Assembly (NCBI GenBank): GCA_035687045.1
Contig: DASRYU010000153.1
Coordinates: 1-15,122, forward strand
Origin: JAJPHT01 sp035687045
Lineage (GTDB): Archaea; Thermoplasmatota; SW-10-69-26; JACQPN01; JAJPHT01
Direction: 5' to 3'
Length of the DNA: 15,122 bases
Below, one piece after another: positions 5,410 through 12,279 of this stretch. A program made the position numbers and the translations under genes. How positions within the stretch are numbered: the stretch's first letter is position 1; each line of letters opens with the position of its first letter. The notes beneath the pieces were generated by a model. The model saw nothing but the letters and a program-made list of their open reading frames with translations. It was not told where the DNA came from and did no database searches.

Positions 5410-5745
5410 ATGGCCGACTTCGAGATGCTGAGCTCCGAGCGCGTCGAGTTCAACAACGGCGGCGAGTTCCTCGAGCTCTCCATCAACCTCGTGAAGGACG
5501 CCAACCGCGAGACGCCGTACCTGCGCCTCGCGCGCGGCTTCTACGGGTCCGACGGCGAGCCGCGCTACAAGAAGGGCGGCTGCACGCTTCCGATCGACCG
5601 CGAGGTCATCGCGCAGCTCGCCGACGCGCTCAAGGCCTGGGACATCAGCGAGGCCGAGAAGCGCAAGGGCGCGGCGAGCGCGGCGGGCGCGCCCGCGAAG
5701 AAGGCCTCCAAGAAGAAGGCCGCCGCGGACGACGAGGACGAATAG
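5410..5745 (+). CDS. Small PC4-like (p15 coactivator-type) nucleic-acid-binding protein
   Basis: A 111-residue protein in two parts. Residues 1-78 have a strand-rich segment (RVEFNNGGEFLELSINLV, YLRLARGFYG) followed by SDGEPRYKKGGCTLPIDREV and a helix (IAQLADALKAW). The order strand, R-x-F/Y, acidic turn with G-E, K-K-G, hydrophobic strand, helix resembles the PC4/p15 single-stranded-DNA-binding fold. The last 30 residues are a Lys/Ala stretch (KKASKKKAAA) ending in DDEDE, probably disordered. The PC4 assignment is by pattern and is not certain; another small single-stranded nucleic-acid binder is possible. It is the only gene between the heptad element and the large secreted protein. Confidence 0.55.
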   Translation: MADFEMLSSERVEFNNGGEFLELSINLVKDANRETPYLRLARGFYGSDGEPRYKKGGCTLPIDREVIAQLADALKAWDISEAEKRKGAASAAGAPAKKASKKKAAADDEDE

Positions 5746-5762
5746 GCGCGTCCGACCCGCAT

Positions 5763-5778
5763 CCAAGCCTTGATGAGC
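5763..5778 (+). promoter_or_regulatory. Possible promoter box of the large Asp-box protein
   Basis: CCAAGCCTTGATGAGC shares its first nine bases with the rps19e box at 9-17. CTTGATG is centred about 27 bp before GTG 5799, which supports that start codon and leaderless translation. Confidence 0.45.
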
Positions 5779-5798
5779 GCGCCCCCCGGTCGCCGCCC

Positions 5799-7949
5799 GT
5801 GCGCCCGCTGGTGCCCGCCGCCCTCCTCCTTCTCCTGCTCGTCTTCGCGCCCGCAGCCTCGGCCCTCCCCCTCGAGGCGCGCGTCGAGGGTGGCACGCTC
5901 GTCGTCGAGCTCAACGAAGGCTCGCCGGCGAGCGCGCAGGTGGTCGTCACGCACCAGGACGAGCGCGCGTGGGTCGACCGCGTCGTGCGCGTCGACCGCG
6001 CCGGGCCGAACGCGACGCTGCGCCTCGACGGGCTGCCGCGCGACGTGCCGCTCACCGTGCGCGTGTTCGACGGTGCGCTCCCCCTCCCGACGCTCCCCCA
6101 CGCGCCGGCCTATCTCAACGCGAGCGCCATCGTCGCGATGAACGCGACGCTCGTCGCGCACGCCGGCGCCATCTCGTCGGGCGGCCCCACCGGCCGCACG
6201 CTGCCGGCCGCCGTGCTCGAGGTCGGACGCATCTGGGCGCGCGACCTCCACGTGACGCAGGATGGACGCCTCGTGCTCGTCACGAGCGACGAGACGCAGA
6301 CGCTCCAGCTGCGCGTCTCGGACGACGCCGGTCGCACGTGGCGCGGCCCGGTGGCGATGGCGCGCGGCGAGACGTCGGATCCGATCTTCCTGAGCGGCGT
6401 GAGCGCCGACAACGCGCTCGTCCTCCTCACGCGCACGTTCCGCTACGTCGACGACCCGAACGACTACGAGCCCGGCTACACGTCGTACGAGCACTGGCGA
6501 TATCACCGGTTCAACCTCACGACGCTGACGCTTGTCGCGGAGCGCACCTTCACCGTCGACGGCATGGCGCCGAACTCGCTGCACGGCGACCTCGTGCCCC
6601 TCTCCGACGGCTCGATGCTCACCTTCTGGTCGGGCGCGCTCCAGACGCTCGACGCGCACGGCCGCGAGGTCGCGCAGACCGGCGGCGCGAGCGGCGTGAA
6701 CGTCCTGCGCATCCACCGCGACGGCACGGCAACGCCGCTGGGCGAGATCCTCGGCGCCGGCTACGCGCAGTCGCTGCGCGCGAGCGTGGCTCCCGATGGC
6801 ACCATCGGCCTCGTCGGCACGATGAGCAGCGGGATGCCCAACGCCTCGATGCAGGCGTGGGTCTCGTTCGCGCCCCCCTCCACAAGCATCACGGCCGCGT
6901 CGTTCTCGCACATCCGCAACGTGACCGTGCCCTTCGTCCCGCCGCTCGACAGGCAGGTGTACGCGCACAGCATCGCGGTCGATGCCGCCCGCAACGCCCA
7001 CGTGTGCGTCGTCTGGGCAAGGTTCACCGGGAACGAGGTCGTGTTCGAGTCGTACCTCATCCGCCTCGCGGCCGACGGCACCCTCACCGGCCGCGACCTT
7101 CGCAAGGCCACGCCGACGCCCGTGCCGCCCGAGCGGTCGGTGAGCTCGTGCCTCGTCGCCGCGAGCGGCAACACCGTCTGGGCCATCTGGTCGACGCCGG
7201 CCACGGGCCACGAGCAGCTGTGGCTTCAGCGCTCGGCCAACGGCGGCGCGACGTGGCAGGAGCCCCTTCTTCTGCGCGGCTTCCGCGAGCCGTTCACCGT
7301 GTCGCTCATGGGCAGCCGCGCCGTCGGCGTCCTTCCCGACGGGCGCCCCGTGCTGCAGGGCGGCTTCGACGGCCAAGGGCTCACGCTCCCGTACGAGCCG
7401 CTCCAGCCGGCGGGCTCGCGCCTCGACCGCCTCCACCTGGGCGCGCCGCCCGCGCCCCCGGCGCCGCCGCGGCAGGCGGTCGACATCGTGCGCGTCGAGC
7501 CGGAGACGCTCCACATCGAGCGCGGCGGCGACGCGCGCCTGCAGGTCACGCTCCACAACGCGGGGCCCACGCCCGTCGACGTCTCGCTCGGCTTCACCTC
7601 GGCGGTGCTCCTCTACGAGCCCTCGTCGCTCACGCTCGACGCGAACGAGACGGTGGAGCTCAGCGGCCGCGTGCGCGTCGCTCCGTCCGCCTTCGGCGCG
7701 GGCTCGAGCGTCGTGCACCTCAACGTCGTGGCCTCCATCGGGAGCGGCGCGAGCTCGCGCCCCATCACCGTGAGCTGGGAGGGCGAGCCGGGCCCGACCA
7801 CGCCCGCGCCCACGGCGCCGCCGCCGAGCCTGCCGGTCGAGCGCCCGCCCCGCGACCTGCCGACGACGCCGGCCGCGCCCACCCCCGGCGCGCCGCTCGC
7901 GCTCGTGGCGCTCGCGGTCGCGCTCGTCGCGCTCCTGAGGCGCCCGTAA
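5799..7949 (+). CDS. Large secreted, membrane-anchored Asp-box protein
   Basis: A 716-residue surface protein. Residues 1-22 are a signal peptide (MRP, then a leucine run, cleavage after A-S-A). The body has two Asp-box motifs, RVSDDAGRTW and RSANGGATW, and propeller-like repeats with D-G-[RT] turns. About residues 560-660 form an Ig-like domain (ARLQVTLHNAGPTPVDVSL). A Pro/Thr linker follows, then PGAPLALVALAVALVALLRR at the C-terminus, a hydrophobic segment with arginines like the PGF-CTERM class of archaeal anchors. Seven N-x-[ST] sequons (NAT, NAS, NAT, NLT, NAS, NVT, NET) suggest surface glycosylation. The start is GTG 5799, with GTG 5811 as an alternative. The substrate is unknown; a sialidase-like hydrolase or a structural propeller are both possible. 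Its stop overlaps the adk promoter region. Confidence 0.85.
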   Translation: MRPLVPAALLLLLLVFAPAASALPLEARVEGGTLVVELNEGSPASAQVVVTHQDERAWVDRVVRVDRAGPNATLRLDGLPRDVPLTVRVFDGALPLPTLPHAPAYLNASAIVAMNATLVAHAGAISSGGPTGRTLPAAVLEVGRIWARDLHVTQDGRLVLVTSDETQTLQLRVSDDAGRTWRGPVAMARGETSDPIFLSGVSADNALVLLTRTFRYVDDPNDYEPGYTSYEHWRYHRFNLTTLTLVAERTFTVDGMAPNSLHGDLVPLSDGSMLTFWSGALQTLDAHGREVAQTGGASGVNVLRIHRDGTATPLGEILGAGYAQSLRASVAPDGTIGLVGTMSSGMPNASMQAWVSFAPPSTSITAASFSHIRNVTVPFVPPLDRQVYAHSIAVDAARNAHVCVVWARFTGNEVVFESYLIRLAADGTLTGRDLRKATPTPVPPERSVSSCLVAASGNTVWAIWSTPATGHEQLWLQRSANGGATWQEPLLLRGFREPFTVSLMGSRAVGVLPDGRPVLQGGFDGQGLTLPYEPLQPAGSRLDRLHLGAPPAPPAPPRQAVDIVRVEPETLHIERGGDARLQVTLHNAGPTPVDVSLGFTSAVLLYEPSSLTLDANETVELSGRVRVAPSAFGAGSSVVHLNVVASIGSGASSRPITVSWEGEPGPTTPAPTAPPPSLPVERPPRDLPTTPAAPTPGAPLALVALAVALVALLRRP

Positions 7950-7960
7950 CGGCTTAGTAG
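7947..7960 (+). promoter_or_regulatory. Promoter box of adk
   Basis: TAACGGCTTAGTAG overlaps the stop codon of the preceding gene. CTTAGTAG is centred 26 bp before ATG 7983, indicating a leaderless transcript for adk and the downstream DUF106 gene. Confidence 0.6.
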
Positions 7961-7982
7961 GGGCACCCCTTAGCGCGGCTCG

Positions 7983-8531
7983 ATGGCCGTCGTCATCATC
8001 ACCGGCGTCCCGGGCGTCGGAAAGTCCACCGTCATCGACGCAGCCCAGAAGGCGAAGGGCGCCAAGGTCGTCGTGTACGGCACGGAGATGTTCAACGTGG
8101 CGAAGGCCAAGGGGCTCGTCAAGGACCGCGACGAGATGCGCAAGCTCGACCCGGCCATCCAGCGCGAGATCCAGGAGTCGGCCGCCCACGCCATCGCGCA
8201 GATGGGCGACGTCATCGTGGACACGCACTGCACGATCAAGACGCCGCGCGGCTTCCTGCCCGGCATCCCGGCGTGGGTCGCGCAGGCGCTCAAGCCCAAG
8301 CAGTTCATCCTTGTCGAGGCGAGCCCGAAGGAGATCGTCGGCCGCCGCAACAACGACCCCTCCCGCGCCCGCGACCCGGACTCGGAGGAGGACATCGCGA
8401 CGCACCAGCAGATGAACCGTGCCGCCGCGATGACCGTCGCGACGCTCACGGGCGCGACCGTGGCCATCGTCGTCAACGCGGACGGCAAGGTCAACGAGAC
8501 GCGCGACCAGATCCTGCGCATCGTCGGGTGA
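7983..8531 (+). CDS. adkA: Archaeal-type adenylate kinase
   Basis: A 182-residue protein of the archaeal AdkA family, which interconverts ATP + AMP and 2 ADP. The P-loop GVPGVGKST is at residues 8-16. The family segments follow in order: VVYGTEMFNVAKAKGLVKDR, DEMRKLDPAIQREIQESAA, VIVDTHCTIKTPRGFLPGIP, a lid region with RRNNDPSRARDPDSEEDI, and HQQMNRAAAMTVATLTGATV. Length and motifs are typical, and it is distinct from bacterial Adk. The start ATG 7983 is supported by the box 26 bp upstream. In most euryarchaea adk precedes the DUF106 gene and cmk, as here; the usual secY upstream is absent and a secreted protein is there instead. Confidence 0.95.
   Translation: MAVVIITGVPGVGKSTVIDAAQKAKGAKVVVYGTEMFNVAKAKGLVKDRDEMRKLDPAIQREIQESAAHAIAQMGDVIVDTHCTIKTPRGFLPGIPAWVAQALKPKQFILVEASPKEIVGRRNNDPSRARDPDSEEDIATHQQMNRAAAMTVATLTGATVAIVVNADGKVNETRDQILRIVG
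8526..8531 (+). promoter_or_regulatory. Shine-Dalgarno GGGTGA inside the adk stop region
   Basis: GGGTGA contains the adk TGA and lies six bases before GTG 8538. It fixes the start of the DUF106 gene and indicates translation from the adk transcript. Confidence 0.65.
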
Positions 8532-8537
8532 ACGCGC

Positions 8538-9227
8538 GTGGCCGACAAGAAGAAGGGATTCTTCGGGACGCCCTTCATCATCCTGAGCTTCGCGCTCGTC
8601 TTCCTCGTCCTCTTCGACTACCCGCGCGGCCTGCGCGACGGCACCGCGTGGGTGGCGGGCCTCATCCTCAACCCGCTCATCGGGTTCGGCGGCCGCTGGC
8701 CCCTTCTCACCATCTTCCTCGCGAGCGTCGTGCTCGTCATCGCGACGACCGCCATCCGCCACTTCCTCACCGACTGGACGAAGCTCGCCCGCATGCAGGA
8801 AGCGATGCGCGCGTTCAGCAAGGAGATGAAGGACGCGCGGAAGTCGAACAACACGTACAAGCTGAAGAAGCTCACCGAGGCGCAGCAGGACCTCATGGCC
8901 CTGCAGGCCGACGCGCAGACGGAGCAGATGAAGCCCATGGCGCTCACGATGCTCCTCGTCATCCCCATCTTCGCGTGGCTGGGCGCGTGGCTCGCGAGCC
9001 TCGCCATCGACGGCGCGCTCCACTTCGAGGCGCCCTGGAACGACCAATGGGACATCATGGCCCCCTACACGTGGATCACGGGCAACCCCGGCTGGTTCCC
9101 GCGCTGGATCGTTCTCTACTCGCTCTTCGGCATCCCGTTCGGCCAGATCGCGCAGCGCGCGCTCAAGCTCTGGGAGTACCGGCACGTCGACCTCGACGGC
9201 GACGGAAAAGCGGCAGGCGAAGCCTGA
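8538..9227 (+). CDS. EMC3/TMCO1-type membrane protein (DUF106, Oxa1/YidC superfamily)
   Basis: A 229-residue membrane protein of the archaeal DUF106 family, relatives of EMC3, TMCO1 and the Oxa1/YidC insertases. Predicted membrane segments lie at about 11-28, 54-73, 133-156 and 188-208. Between the second and third is a charged coiled coil (about 82-130) with ARMQEAMRAFSKEMKDARKS and TYKLKKLTEAQQDLMALQAD, the family signature that contacts the ribosome or substrate. The start is GTG 8538, decided by GGGTGA at 8526-8531. It is co-transcribed with adk (six-base gap). Its likely role is insertion of membrane proteins. The gene normally sits directly next to cmk; here 356 bp of repeats intervene. 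Confidence 0.9.
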   Translation: MADKKKGFFGTPFIILSFALVFLVLFDYPRGLRDGTAWVAGLILNPLIGFGGRWPLLTIFLASVVLVIATTAIRHFLTDWTKLARMQEAMRAFSKEMKDARKSNNTYKLKKLTEAQQDLMALQADAQTEQMKPMALTMLLVIPIFAWLGAWLASLAIDGALHFEAPWNDQWDIMAPYTWITGNPGWFPRWIVLYSLFGIPFGQIAQRALKLWEYRHVDLDGDGKAAGEA

Positions 9228-9267
9228 CGCTTTGGAGTCGCCGGCGAGAGCACGCTGACGCGCCGAC

Positions 9268-9329
9268 GCCGAGGCCGAGGTAGGCCGAGGCGTGAGGCGG
9301 AGGCCGAGGACGCCCCGCCTCTGCCGAGG
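9268..9329 (+). repeat. GCCGAGG heptamer cluster
   Basis: GCCGAGG occurs at 9268, 9274 (sharing one base), 9284, 9303 and 9323, irregularly spaced and all on the plus strand. The same heptamer reappears at 15115-15121, after the octamer repeat at the window end. Confidence 0.8.
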
Positions 9330-9346
9330 ATGCGGTGCAGGACCGC

Positions 9347-9390
9347 CTCCGCGCGTCCTCCGCGCGCTCCGCGTCCTCCGCGGTGAGCGG
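9347..9390 (+). repeat. 44-bp core repeat, copy 2
   Basis: This is identical over all 44 bases, and in the same orientation, to 5237-5280. Both copies are followed 7-9 bases later by GCACCGT, hinting that the homologous unit is slightly longer. Here it is flanked by GCCGAGG heptamers rather than inverted CCGAGTG arms. Confidence 0.92.
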
Positions 9391-9433
9391 CGCGGCGCAC
9401 CGTTGCCTCTCTCGTGGCGCCGCTACGCGGCAA

Positions 9434-9457
9434 GACCCGAGGACCCGAGGACCCGAA
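9434..9457 (+). repeat. Three tandem octamers GACCCGAG
   Basis: Two perfect GACCCGAG units and a third with one change (GACCCGAA) follow each other without gaps, downstream of core copy 2. Confidence 0.85.
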
Positions 9458-9476
9458 GGAGACGATGCCTGGTTTC

Positions 9477-9519
9477 CTCCGCGAGTCCCCGCGCTCCCCG
9501 CGCCCCCGCGGTGGGCGGG
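9477..9519 (+). repeat. Degenerate third copy of the core repeat
   Basis: This has the same plan as the 44-bp core (CTCCGCG-like units, then CGCGGTGGGCGGG at the end) with several substitutions and a shift in sub-unit spacing. It lies 87 bases after the exact copy, which suggests an older duplicate. Confidence 0.65.
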
Positions 9520-9545
9520 TGTCGGCAGCGCTCGCGACCGAGCCG

Positions 9546-9560
9546 CCAAAGCGTTCAAGC
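9546..9560 (+). promoter_or_regulatory. Possible promoter box of cmk
   Basis: CCAAAGCGTTCAAGC; GTTCAAGC is centred about 27 bp before ATG 9584. GGGAGA at 9575-9580 is also close to the ATG, so leaderless and SD-led initiation cannot be told apart. A separate promoter would make sense because the repeat block splits cmk from the adk operon. Confidence 0.4.
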
Positions 9561-9583
9561 GACGATGCCGCCTCGGGAGAGCC

Positions 9584-10123
9584 ATGACGCTCATCGCCGT
9601 CGCGGGGCTCCCGGGCACCGGGACGACGACGCTCTGCCGCAACCTGTCGCCGCGCCTGCGCATGCCGCACGTGTACGCGGGGCAGATCTTCCGCGCGATG
9701 GCGAAGGAGCACGGGATGGACGTCAACGCGTTCGGCTCCTACGCGGAGACGCACCCCGAGATCGACATCGAGCTCGACCGGCGCATGATCGAGGTCGCCA
9801 AGCAGGGCGGCATCATCCTCGAGGGGCGGATGGTCGCCTGGCAGCTGCGCGAGGCGCACGCGGACGGCCTGAAGGTGCTTCTGGAGGCCCCGGAGGAGGT
9901 GCGCGCCCGGCGCGTCGCCGACCGCGAGGGCGCCAAGGACTGGATGCAGGTCCTCGCGCAGAACCGCCACCGCGAGGCGAGCGAGGCGAAGCGCTACCGC
10001 GAGTTCTACGGCTTCGACCCGAACGACCCGCGCCACTACGACCTCGTCATCGACAGCTCCACGCGCACGCCCGACGAGATCGCGGAGCTTGTGCTGTCGA
10101 AGCTCGGGCCTTCGCAGGCGTGA
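9584..10123 (+). CDS. cmk: Archaeal cytidylate kinase
   Basis: A 179-residue nucleotide kinase of the archaeal CMK family, which phosphorylates CMP and dCMP with ATP. The nucleotide loop GLPGTGTTT (residues 8-16) has Thr where most P-loops have Lys, a known feature of archaeal CMKs. Further features are HVYAGQIFRAMAKEHGMDVN, PEIDIELDRRMIEVA, GIILEGRMVAW, the lid RRVADREGAKDW, then RHREASEAKRYREFYGFDPN and the YDLVIDSSTRTPDEI C-terminal block. ATG 9584 matches the usual N-terminus; the longer upstream frame is repeat-derived. It follows the adk and DUF106 genes and precedes truB, the archaeal order. Length is normal. Confidence 0.94.
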   Translation: MTLIAVAGLPGTGTTTLCRNLSPRLRMPHVYAGQIFRAMAKEHGMDVNAFGSYAETHPEIDIELDRRMIEVAKQGGIILEGRMVAWQLREAHADGLKVLLEAPEEVRARRVADREGAKDWMQVLAQNRHREASEAKRYREFYGFDPNDPRHYDLVIDSSTRTPDEIAELVLSKLGPSQA

Positions 10124-10158
10124 GCACGCGTGCCGCGCGCGGCCGAGCGCCTCCCGGG

Positions 10159-10174
10159 CCGGAAGGGCTAAAGC
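10159..10174 (+). promoter_or_regulatory. Promoter box of truB/cbf5
   Basis: CCGGAAGGGCTAAAGC; GCTAAAGC is centred 28 bp before ATG 10199 but only 13 bp before ATG 10184. This spacing is the reason for preferring the downstream start. Confidence 0.5.
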
Positions 10175-10198
10175 GGGTGCGCGATGCTCGCCGCCACG

Positions 10199-11167
10199 AT
10201 GGCCGAGATGCTCCGGCGCGCGAAGGCGGACACGGACCCCGCCCACGGGAAGCCCCCGTCGCAGCGCACCATCGAGGAGCACCTCCGGCTCGGCGTCATC
10301 AACCTCGACAAGCCGGCGGGCCCGACGTCGCACCAGGTCGTCGCGTGGCTCAAGCAGGCGCTCGGCGTCGCGAAGGCCGGCCACGGCGGCACGCTCGACC
10401 CGCAGGTCACGGGCGTCCTGCCCATCGCCATCCTCGACGCGACGAAGGTCGTGCGCACGCTCCTCGAGGCCCCCAAGGAGTACGTCTGCGTCCTCGAGAC
10501 GCAGCGCGAGGTCAAGCCCGACCGCATGAAGCAGGTCCTTCTCGAGTTCCAGGGCCCCATCTACCAGGTGCCGCCGCTCAAGTCGGCCGTGAAGCGCGAG
10601 CTGCGCATCCGCACCATCTACAAGACCGAGGTCATGGAGGTCACGGGCCGCCAGGCGCTCTTCCGCACGTCGTGCGAGGCGGGCACCTACATCCGCAAGC
10701 TCTGCCACGACGTCGGCCTCGTCCTCGGCCCCGGCGGCCACATGCGCGAGCTTCGCCGCAGCCGCACCGGTCCCTTCCCCGAGGACACGAGCGTGACGCT
10801 CCAGGACGTGCGCGACGCGTGGGAGCACTACAAGGAGACGAAGGACGAGACGTGGCTGCGCGAGGTCGTGCGCCCCGTCGAGGAGCTCGTCGCGCACCTT
10901 CCCGCCGTCACCGTCCGCGACAGCGCCGTCGACGCGCTCTGCCACGGCGCGGACCTCGCGCTTCCGGGCGTCATCGAGGTCGACAGCCGCGTCGAGGAGA
11001 AGGACCTCGTCGCCGTCTTCTCGCTCAAGGGCGAGCTCGTCTGCGTCGGCCGCGCGAAGATGCCCGCGAAGGGCATGGTCGAGCGCGACGGCGGCATCGG
11101 CGTGAAGACGATGCGCGTCGTGATGAAGCCGGGCACGTACAAGCGCCAGTGGGGCGGCCAGGGTTAG
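10199..11167 (+). CDS. truB: tRNA/rRNA pseudouridine synthase Cbf5 (TruB family)
   Basis: A 322-residue archaeal Cbf5, the catalytic subunit of H/ACA RNPs that converts uridine to pseudouridine in rRNA and tRNA. Catalytic Asp67 lies in KAGHGGTLDPQVTGVLP. Other family blocks are GVINLDKPAGPTSHQVVAW, PPLKSAVKRELRIR, FRTSCEAGTYIRKL and HMRELRRSRTGPF. A C-terminal PUA domain begins near residue 240 (DSAVDALCHGADLALPGV, LVAVFSLKGELVCVG). The upstream ATG 10184 would add MLAAT; I prefer 10199 because the promoter box is 28 bp before it. The L14e and L34e genes often found next to truB in archaea are not here. The gene ends 16 bp before the convergent lipoprotein gene. Confidence 0.95.
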   Translation: MAEMLRRAKADTDPAHGKPPSQRTIEEHLRLGVINLDKPAGPTSHQVVAWLKQALGVAKAGHGGTLDPQVTGVLPIAILDATKVVRTLLEAPKEYVCVLETQREVKPDRMKQVLLEFQGPIYQVPPLKSAVKRELRIRTIYKTEVMEVTGRQALFRTSCEAGTYIRKLCHDVGLVLGPGGHMRELRRSRTGPFPEDTSVTLQDVRDAWEHYKETKDETWLREVVRPVEELVAHLPAVTVRDSAVDALCHGADLALPGVIEVDSRVEEKDLVAVFSLKGELVCVGRAKMPAKGMVERDGGIGVKTMRVVMKPGTYKRQWGGQG

Positions 11168-11183
11168 CCGCGCCGACGCGCGC

Positions 11184-12233
11184 TCAGCAGCCCGTCTCCG
11201 CGATGCGCCCGAAGAGGTGAGCCTCCCCCACGAGTCGCGCCTCGATGCGCTCGGAGACGCTGTACGTCCTCCCCTCGTGCTCCACCTCGAAGGCGCTCGA
11301 CATGTTCTGCGGCCCATCGCGCAGCGGCTGCCCGGCGAGGCGCGGCCCCTCCGGCGAATCCTCGAGCACGCCGAGCACGCGCTCAGGGTCGAACACGCTG
11401 GGGATGGCGAGCGTGGCGCCGCCCCGCAGCGCCAGCCCGTCCGGCCCGAACGTGCCGAAGCCGCCCTGCGGGAACTCGCGCACGACCACCGCCGCGACCT
11501 CCTCCGCATCGAGGCGCAGCGGCGTCGCGGTCCACGGCTCGCGCGTCGTCACGAGGTCGGCGCAGCCGACGCCGCGCGCGGGAAGCTCCGCGTCGACGCG
11601 CGACTTCTCGTAGGTCTCCGTCACGAGGACGACCGGGACCCGCCGCGTCTCCGGTCCGGTCAGCACGAGCGTCTCGATGGCGAACGCGGAGTCCCGCGTG
11701 TGCGTGAAGCCCGCGACGAGCTCGTACGCGCCCTCGCGCGCCGCGCGCTCCCCCTCGCACGCGGATCCCGCCACGCGCTGCGGACAGTGGGGCTTCACGC
11801 GGCCGTCCCAGGCGTACGCGTACTCCACGACGGCGCCAGGCTCGAGCGTCGCCTGCCCCGCGCCCCTGAGGCAGCCGGTGGAGTCGCCGCTCGCCGGCGC
11901 GGGCGCGTCGGAGGGGTACAGGTTCGCGCGCCCGCCCTCGGGGAGGCCAAGCGACACCGCGAGACCCGGCGTAGCGTGATAGCAGACGCCGCCGTCCGTG
12001 ATGAGCGCCGCGTCGCCGCAATTGTCGATGCGCACGCGGAAGCGCAGGGGCCCCGGCAGCGCCGTGGCGTTCGCGCCGCGCAGGATGCTCACGCGCGGGC
12101 ACTCGCCCTCGGCCGTCGCGGAGCCGGCGTCGGTCCGTGGCGGCGACGGGTCGTCCGCCGGCGGCGCGGGCGCGGCTTCGGGCGCCGTGCAGCCGGCCAA
12201 GGCGAGCACCAGCAGGAGGGCGCCGAGGCGCAT
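11184..12233 (-). CDS. Cysteine-rich secreted lipoprotein of unknown function
   Basis: A 349-residue predicted lipoprotein. The signal (MRLGALLLVLALAGC) ends in the lipobox LALAGC at Cys15, followed by an Ala/Pro/Asp linker to about residue 43. The mature part contains eight further cysteines (45, 72, 84, 121, 150, 159, 224 and 349, the last being the final residue), an even number compatible with four disulfides outside the cell. Strand-rich stretches such as LRFRVRIDNCGDAALI resemble an Ig-like or proteinase-inhibitor-like domain, but I recognise no family. ATG 12233 has GCTGAAGC centred 26 bp upstream. It lies between truB (convergent) and the TraB-family gene (same strand, 46-bp gap). Function unknown. 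Confidence 0.8.
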   Translation of the reverse strand: MRLGALLLVLALAGCTAPEAAPAPPADDPSPPRTDAGSATAEGECPRVSILRGANATALPGPLRFRVRIDNCGDAALITDGGVCYHATPGLAVSLGLPEGGRANLYPSDAPAPASGDSTGCLRGAGQATLEPGAVVEYAYAWDGRVKPHCPQRVAGSACEGERAAREGAYELVAGFTHTRDSAFAIETLVLTGPETRRVPVVLVTETYEKSRVDAELPARGVGCADLVTTREPWTATPLRLDAEEVAAVVVREFPQGGFGTFGPDGLALRGGATLAIPSVFDPERVLGVLEDSPEGPRLAGQPLRDGPQNMSSAFEVEHEGRTYSVSERIEARLVGEAHLFGRIAETGC

Positions 12234-12254
12234 GCGCGGAGGGCGGAGCGCGGA

Positions 12255-12269
12255 CGCTTCAGCGTTGCG
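12255..12269 (-). promoter_or_regulatory. Possible promoter box of the cysteine-rich lipoprotein
   Basis: The minus strand reads CGCAACGCTGAAGCG; GCTGAAGC is centred 26 bp before ATG 12233. It shares the AACG-then-GCT plan with the box at 3929-3940. Confidence 0.45.
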
Positions 12270-12279
12270 CGTCGGCCGG

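Larger units (their letters stand above)
9228..9583 (+). other. Repeat-filled intergenic gap between the DUF106 gene and cmk
   Basis: This 356-bp stretch holds no credible gene. It contains five GCCGAGG heptamers, the second exact copy of the 44-bp core, a triple GACCCGAG octamer, a degenerate third core, and the cmk promoter box at its right end. Open frames across it consist of Arg/Pro/Ala-rich low-complexity sequence. No tRNA, rRNA or transposase signal was seen. Confidence 0.8.

Noticed and set aside
5565..9185. A 1206-codon open frame on the minus strand
   Set aside because: It is antisense to the PC4-like gene, the large Asp-box protein, adk and the DUF106 gene. Its product is low-complexity Arg/Ala/Glu/Asp-rich sequence typical of a high-GC shadow frame.
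9116..11509. A 797-codon open frame on the minus strand across cmk and truB
   Set aside because: It is antisense to two highly conserved enzymes and passes through the repeat block; the composition is low complexity with no recognisable domain.
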